From the NCBI RefSeq assembly GCF_027924965.1, contig NZ_AP027056.1, forward strand, positions 434,001 through 498,000: a DNA stretch of 64,000 nt, read 5' to 3'. Position numbers and translations under genes: made by a program. Below, piece after piece: positions 61,978 to 64,000 of this stretch (positions are counted from its first letter, which is position 1; each line of letters begins with the position of its first letter). The notes below the pieces were generated by a model. That model was given only the letters and a program-made list of their open reading frames with translations. It did no database searches and had not been told where the DNA came from. The DNA comes from Limnohabitans sp. TEGF004. Lineage in GTDB: Bacteria > Pseudomonadota > Gammaproteobacteria > Burkholderiales > Burkholderiaceae_C.

Positions 61978-63099
61978 TTAACCCATGGCCTGTTGCATGG
62001 CCCAAGCCTTGACAGGCGCGAGGCTGTTGAACCCATTCATGCCCCAGTTGCGCAGCGCTTGCACGCCAGGGTTGGGGTGGGCGAACAGGCGTTGCAAGCC
62101 ATCGCAGGCTAGCCATGTAGGCACCATATCGGCTTTGCGGGCACGTTCGTAGCGGCGCATGAAGTAGCGGTCGCCCACACTGCGCCAGTAGTCTTTGGCT
62201 TCACGGGCTTTCAGTACGTTTGCCAACTCTGCAACATCGGCCAAGCCGAGGTTGAGCCCGAGGCCAGCGAGGGGGTGAATGTTGTGCGCCGCATCGCCCG
62301 CCAATGCCCATGCGCTGCCATTGGCAAAGTTGCCGGTCCAGCGGTCGGCGTGGGCCAGTTGCAGCGGCCACATGGCGCGTTCGCTGGTGAGTTCGATTTG
62401 GCCAAGTACGCCATTGCTGGCGTTTTCTAGCGCAATGCCAAATGCGTCGGCGCTCAAGGCGAGCATGTCTTTGGCCCGCTCAGGCGGCAGCGACCACACC
62501 AAGCTGGCCGTGTCGCCCTGCGCGCCGCCCAAAGGCAGCAGCGCCAAAATTTCTAAGCCCTGTGCACCGTGGTGAAACCACTGCAAGGCTTGCTGGCGGT
62601 GCGGCGTGCTGCAACGCACGCGTGCCGCCACGGCATGTTGCTGATACGGCCGCACGTCAAAGTTCACACCCAGCTCATCGCGGGTGGCGCTGGCGCGGCC
62701 CTCGCACACCACTGTCAAAGCGGCAGGTTCGGGGGCGGAAAGGGGGGTAATTTCGGCTTGGTAACGCACGGCTTCAGCCAGTTGGGCTTCGAGCACGGGC
62801 ACATCCACGATCCAAGTCAGGCCCTCGGGCGTGGGGCTTTCAAAGTGGGTAAAGCCGCCATCGTCGCCCCACACACGCATGTGTTGCACGGGGGTGGCGT
62901 GCAGGGCATCTGGCCAGCAGCGCAATTCAGATAGCAAGCTGCGAGAAGCGCTGTTGAGTGAGTAAGCCCTAACGTCCTGAGCGGCTTTAGGGGCTGAGGT
63001 GACCAAACCCACTCGCAGTCTTTGGCGTGCGAGCAGCAAGGCCAAGGTGCGTCCCACCATGCCATCGCCGCGAATACAAACATCCAGTTTTTGAGCCAT
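61978..63099 (-). CDS. UbiH/Coq6-type FAD-dependent hydroxylase
   Basis: A 373-residue flavoprotein monooxygenase probably in ubiquinone synthesis. G11-x-G13-x-x-G16 is the FAD Rossmann motif, and the ALAGDAAHNIHPLAGLGLNLGL block is the second FAD-binding signature, shared by UbiH, UbiF and UbiI. I cannot tell which. ATG at 63099 is chosen for the canonical N-terminus. It follows dsbC by 22 bp on the same strand. Confidence 0.85.
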   Translation of the reverse strand: MAQKLDVCIRGDGMVGRTLALLLARQRLRVGLVTSAPKAAQDVRAYSLNSASRSLLSELRCWPDALHATPVQHMRVWGDDGGFTHFESPTPEGLTWIVDVPVLEAQLAEAVRYQAEITPLSAPEPAALTVVCEGRASATRDELGVNFDVRPYQQHAVAARVRCSTPHRQQALQWFHHGAQGLEILALLPLGGAQGDTASLVWSLPPERAKDMLALSADAFGIALENASNGVLGQIELTSERAMWPLQLAHADRWTGNFANGSAWALAGDAAHNIHPLAGLGLNLGLADVAELANVLKAREAKDYWRSVGDRYFMRRYERARKADMVPTWLACDGLQRLFAHPNPGVQALRNWGMNGFNSLAPVKAWAMQQAMG

Positions 63100-63131
63100 G
63101 CGCAGATTGTAGGAGGGCGGCACAATGCCGC

Positions 63132-64000
63132 ATGACGTCAAGCTTTCAGCCCTCCATTTCGCAAGCTCAAGAGGCCGCTTTGCCCATACATTCGCCCGCC
63201 GAGTTTGAAGCCTGCATTGCCGCCTTGTGGGTGTTTCCCATCAAGTCGTGCGCAGGCATCTCGGTGCAGCAAGCGGTGCTCACCCCTACGGGCCTCGCCC
63301 ATGACCGTGCGTGGATGGTGGTCGACGCCGACGGCGAAATGGTCACCCAGCGCGAACTGCCGCGCATGGCGCTGATTCAACCGGAGTTGGTTCATTCAGG
63401 GACGGGCTTGGTCGAGCTGGTGTTGCATGCAAGTGGGATGGCCGCTTTGCACTTGCCTTTGACGACTGACGGGTGCTTTGTGCGGGCAGCCAATCCGTCT
63501 GTTTTATCCGAGGCTCGCACCGTCAAAGTCTGTGTGTGGGACGACCAAGTACCCGCTTTCGATATGGGCGCAGAAGCCAGCAAGTGGCTGACTGATTTTT
63601 TGGGCAACAGCCTAGGCCCTTTGCGTTTGGTGCGCTTTGACGACAACCACCATCGACCCAGTAACGTCAAGTGGACGCAAGGCTTTTCCTCGTTCAACCA
63701 GTTCAGTGACGGTTTTCCTGTGCTGGTGGCCAGCACCGCGTCGCTGGATGAACTCAATGCGCGTTTGCAAGCCAAAGACGAAGCGATGGTGGATATGCGG
63801 CGTTTTCGTGCCAATGTGGTGTTGGGTGATATGGAGACGTCGTATCCGTTGAACGCACACGACGAAGACCGCATTGGCACGCTCACGTGTCACACCGAGC
63901 ATGAGGCGGTGCAGCTCACGCCCGTTAAGCCTTGTCCACGTTGCCCTATCCCCAACATTAACCCCGATTCAGCCCAAAGCCACCCTGCGGTGAATGACAC
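63132..64000 (+). CDS. MOSC domain protein (3' partial)
   Basis: The frame is open from the ATG at 63132 to the window end (289 codons). An N-terminal MOSC beta-barrel (ALWVFPIKSCAGISVQQA) opens the protein, followed by LAHDRAWMVVD, and a conserved Cys motif KPCPRCPIPNI near the end, matching the YcbX/mARC type. Such proteins bind molybdenum cofactor and reduce N-hydroxylated compounds. It is divergent from the UbiH-like gene, 32 bp away. Confidence 0.85.
   Translation, partial: MTSSFQPSISQAQEAALPIHSPAEFEACIAALWVFPIKSCAGISVQQAVLTPTGLAHDRAWMVVDADGEMVTQRELPRMALIQPELVHSGTGLVELVLHASGMAALHLPLTTDGCFVRAANPSVLSEARTVKVCVWDDQVPAFDMGAEASKWLTDFLGNSLGPLRLVRFDDNHHRPSNVKWTQGFSSFNQFSDGFPVLVASTASLDELNARLQAKDEAMVDMRRFRANVVLGDMETSYPLNAHDEDRIGTLTCHTEHEAVQLTPVKPCPRCPIPNINPDSAQSHPAVND

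Overview
The window is bacterial and most resembles a freshwater betaproteobacterium of the order Burkholderiales (Comamonadaceae-like). This placement is an inference. It rests on the flagellar gene content, the fabI / MaoC-Pta / ackA cluster, an isolated Pal, the UbiH/DsbC/M61 neighbourhood and base composition, not on a marker-gene match.

Positions 1-22192 are an accessory surface-protein region. Three very large proteins (one cut by the left edge) are built almost entirely from an eight-residue repeat of the form L-T/S-T-x-Q-V/I-x-A. Between them lie two SPINDLY/O-GlcNAc-transferase-like (GT41) proteins, a GT2, a GT25 and a DUF707-like protein, a small TPR-like protein, and a serralysin-type (M10) metalloprotease that carries its own repeats. 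Sigma-54-type (-24/-12) promoters can be read upstream of the GT2/GT41 operon, the TPR/GT41 operon and the largest repeat protein, which ties this region to the flagellar regulon.

Positions 22193-43299 hold flagellar genes: a giant 1329-residue flagellin, a sigma-54 activator with a degenerate receiver, fliE, F, G, H, I and J, then fliO, P, Q, R and flhB, followed by three envelope-type genes. Between fliH and fliI is a one-helix membrane protein whose tail copies the FliG-binding tail of FliF (a 'mini-FliF'). fliK, L, M and N are absent, and two unrelated minus-strand genes sit where they would be expected.

Positions 43362-53413 are core and metabolic genes: an FMN glutamate-synthase-like protein, a ParA-like pair, pal, a Nudix hydrolase, fabI, maoC-pta, ackA, a flavin reductase, a ZIP-like transporter and a small winged-helix regulator. 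At 53472 is an elongator tRNA-Met. Its 3' end plus terminator is repeated 3023 bp further on (63 of 65 bases identical), bracketing an AT-rich insert of three genes that includes a PD-(D/E)XK nuclease. This looks like an integrated element that could carry a defence module. The right end (56629-64000) is ordinary chromosome: a small membrane protein, TerC, an enoyl-CoA hydratase, an M61 peptidase, a DUF3429 protein, DsbC, a UbiH-like hydroxylase and the start of a MOSC protein.
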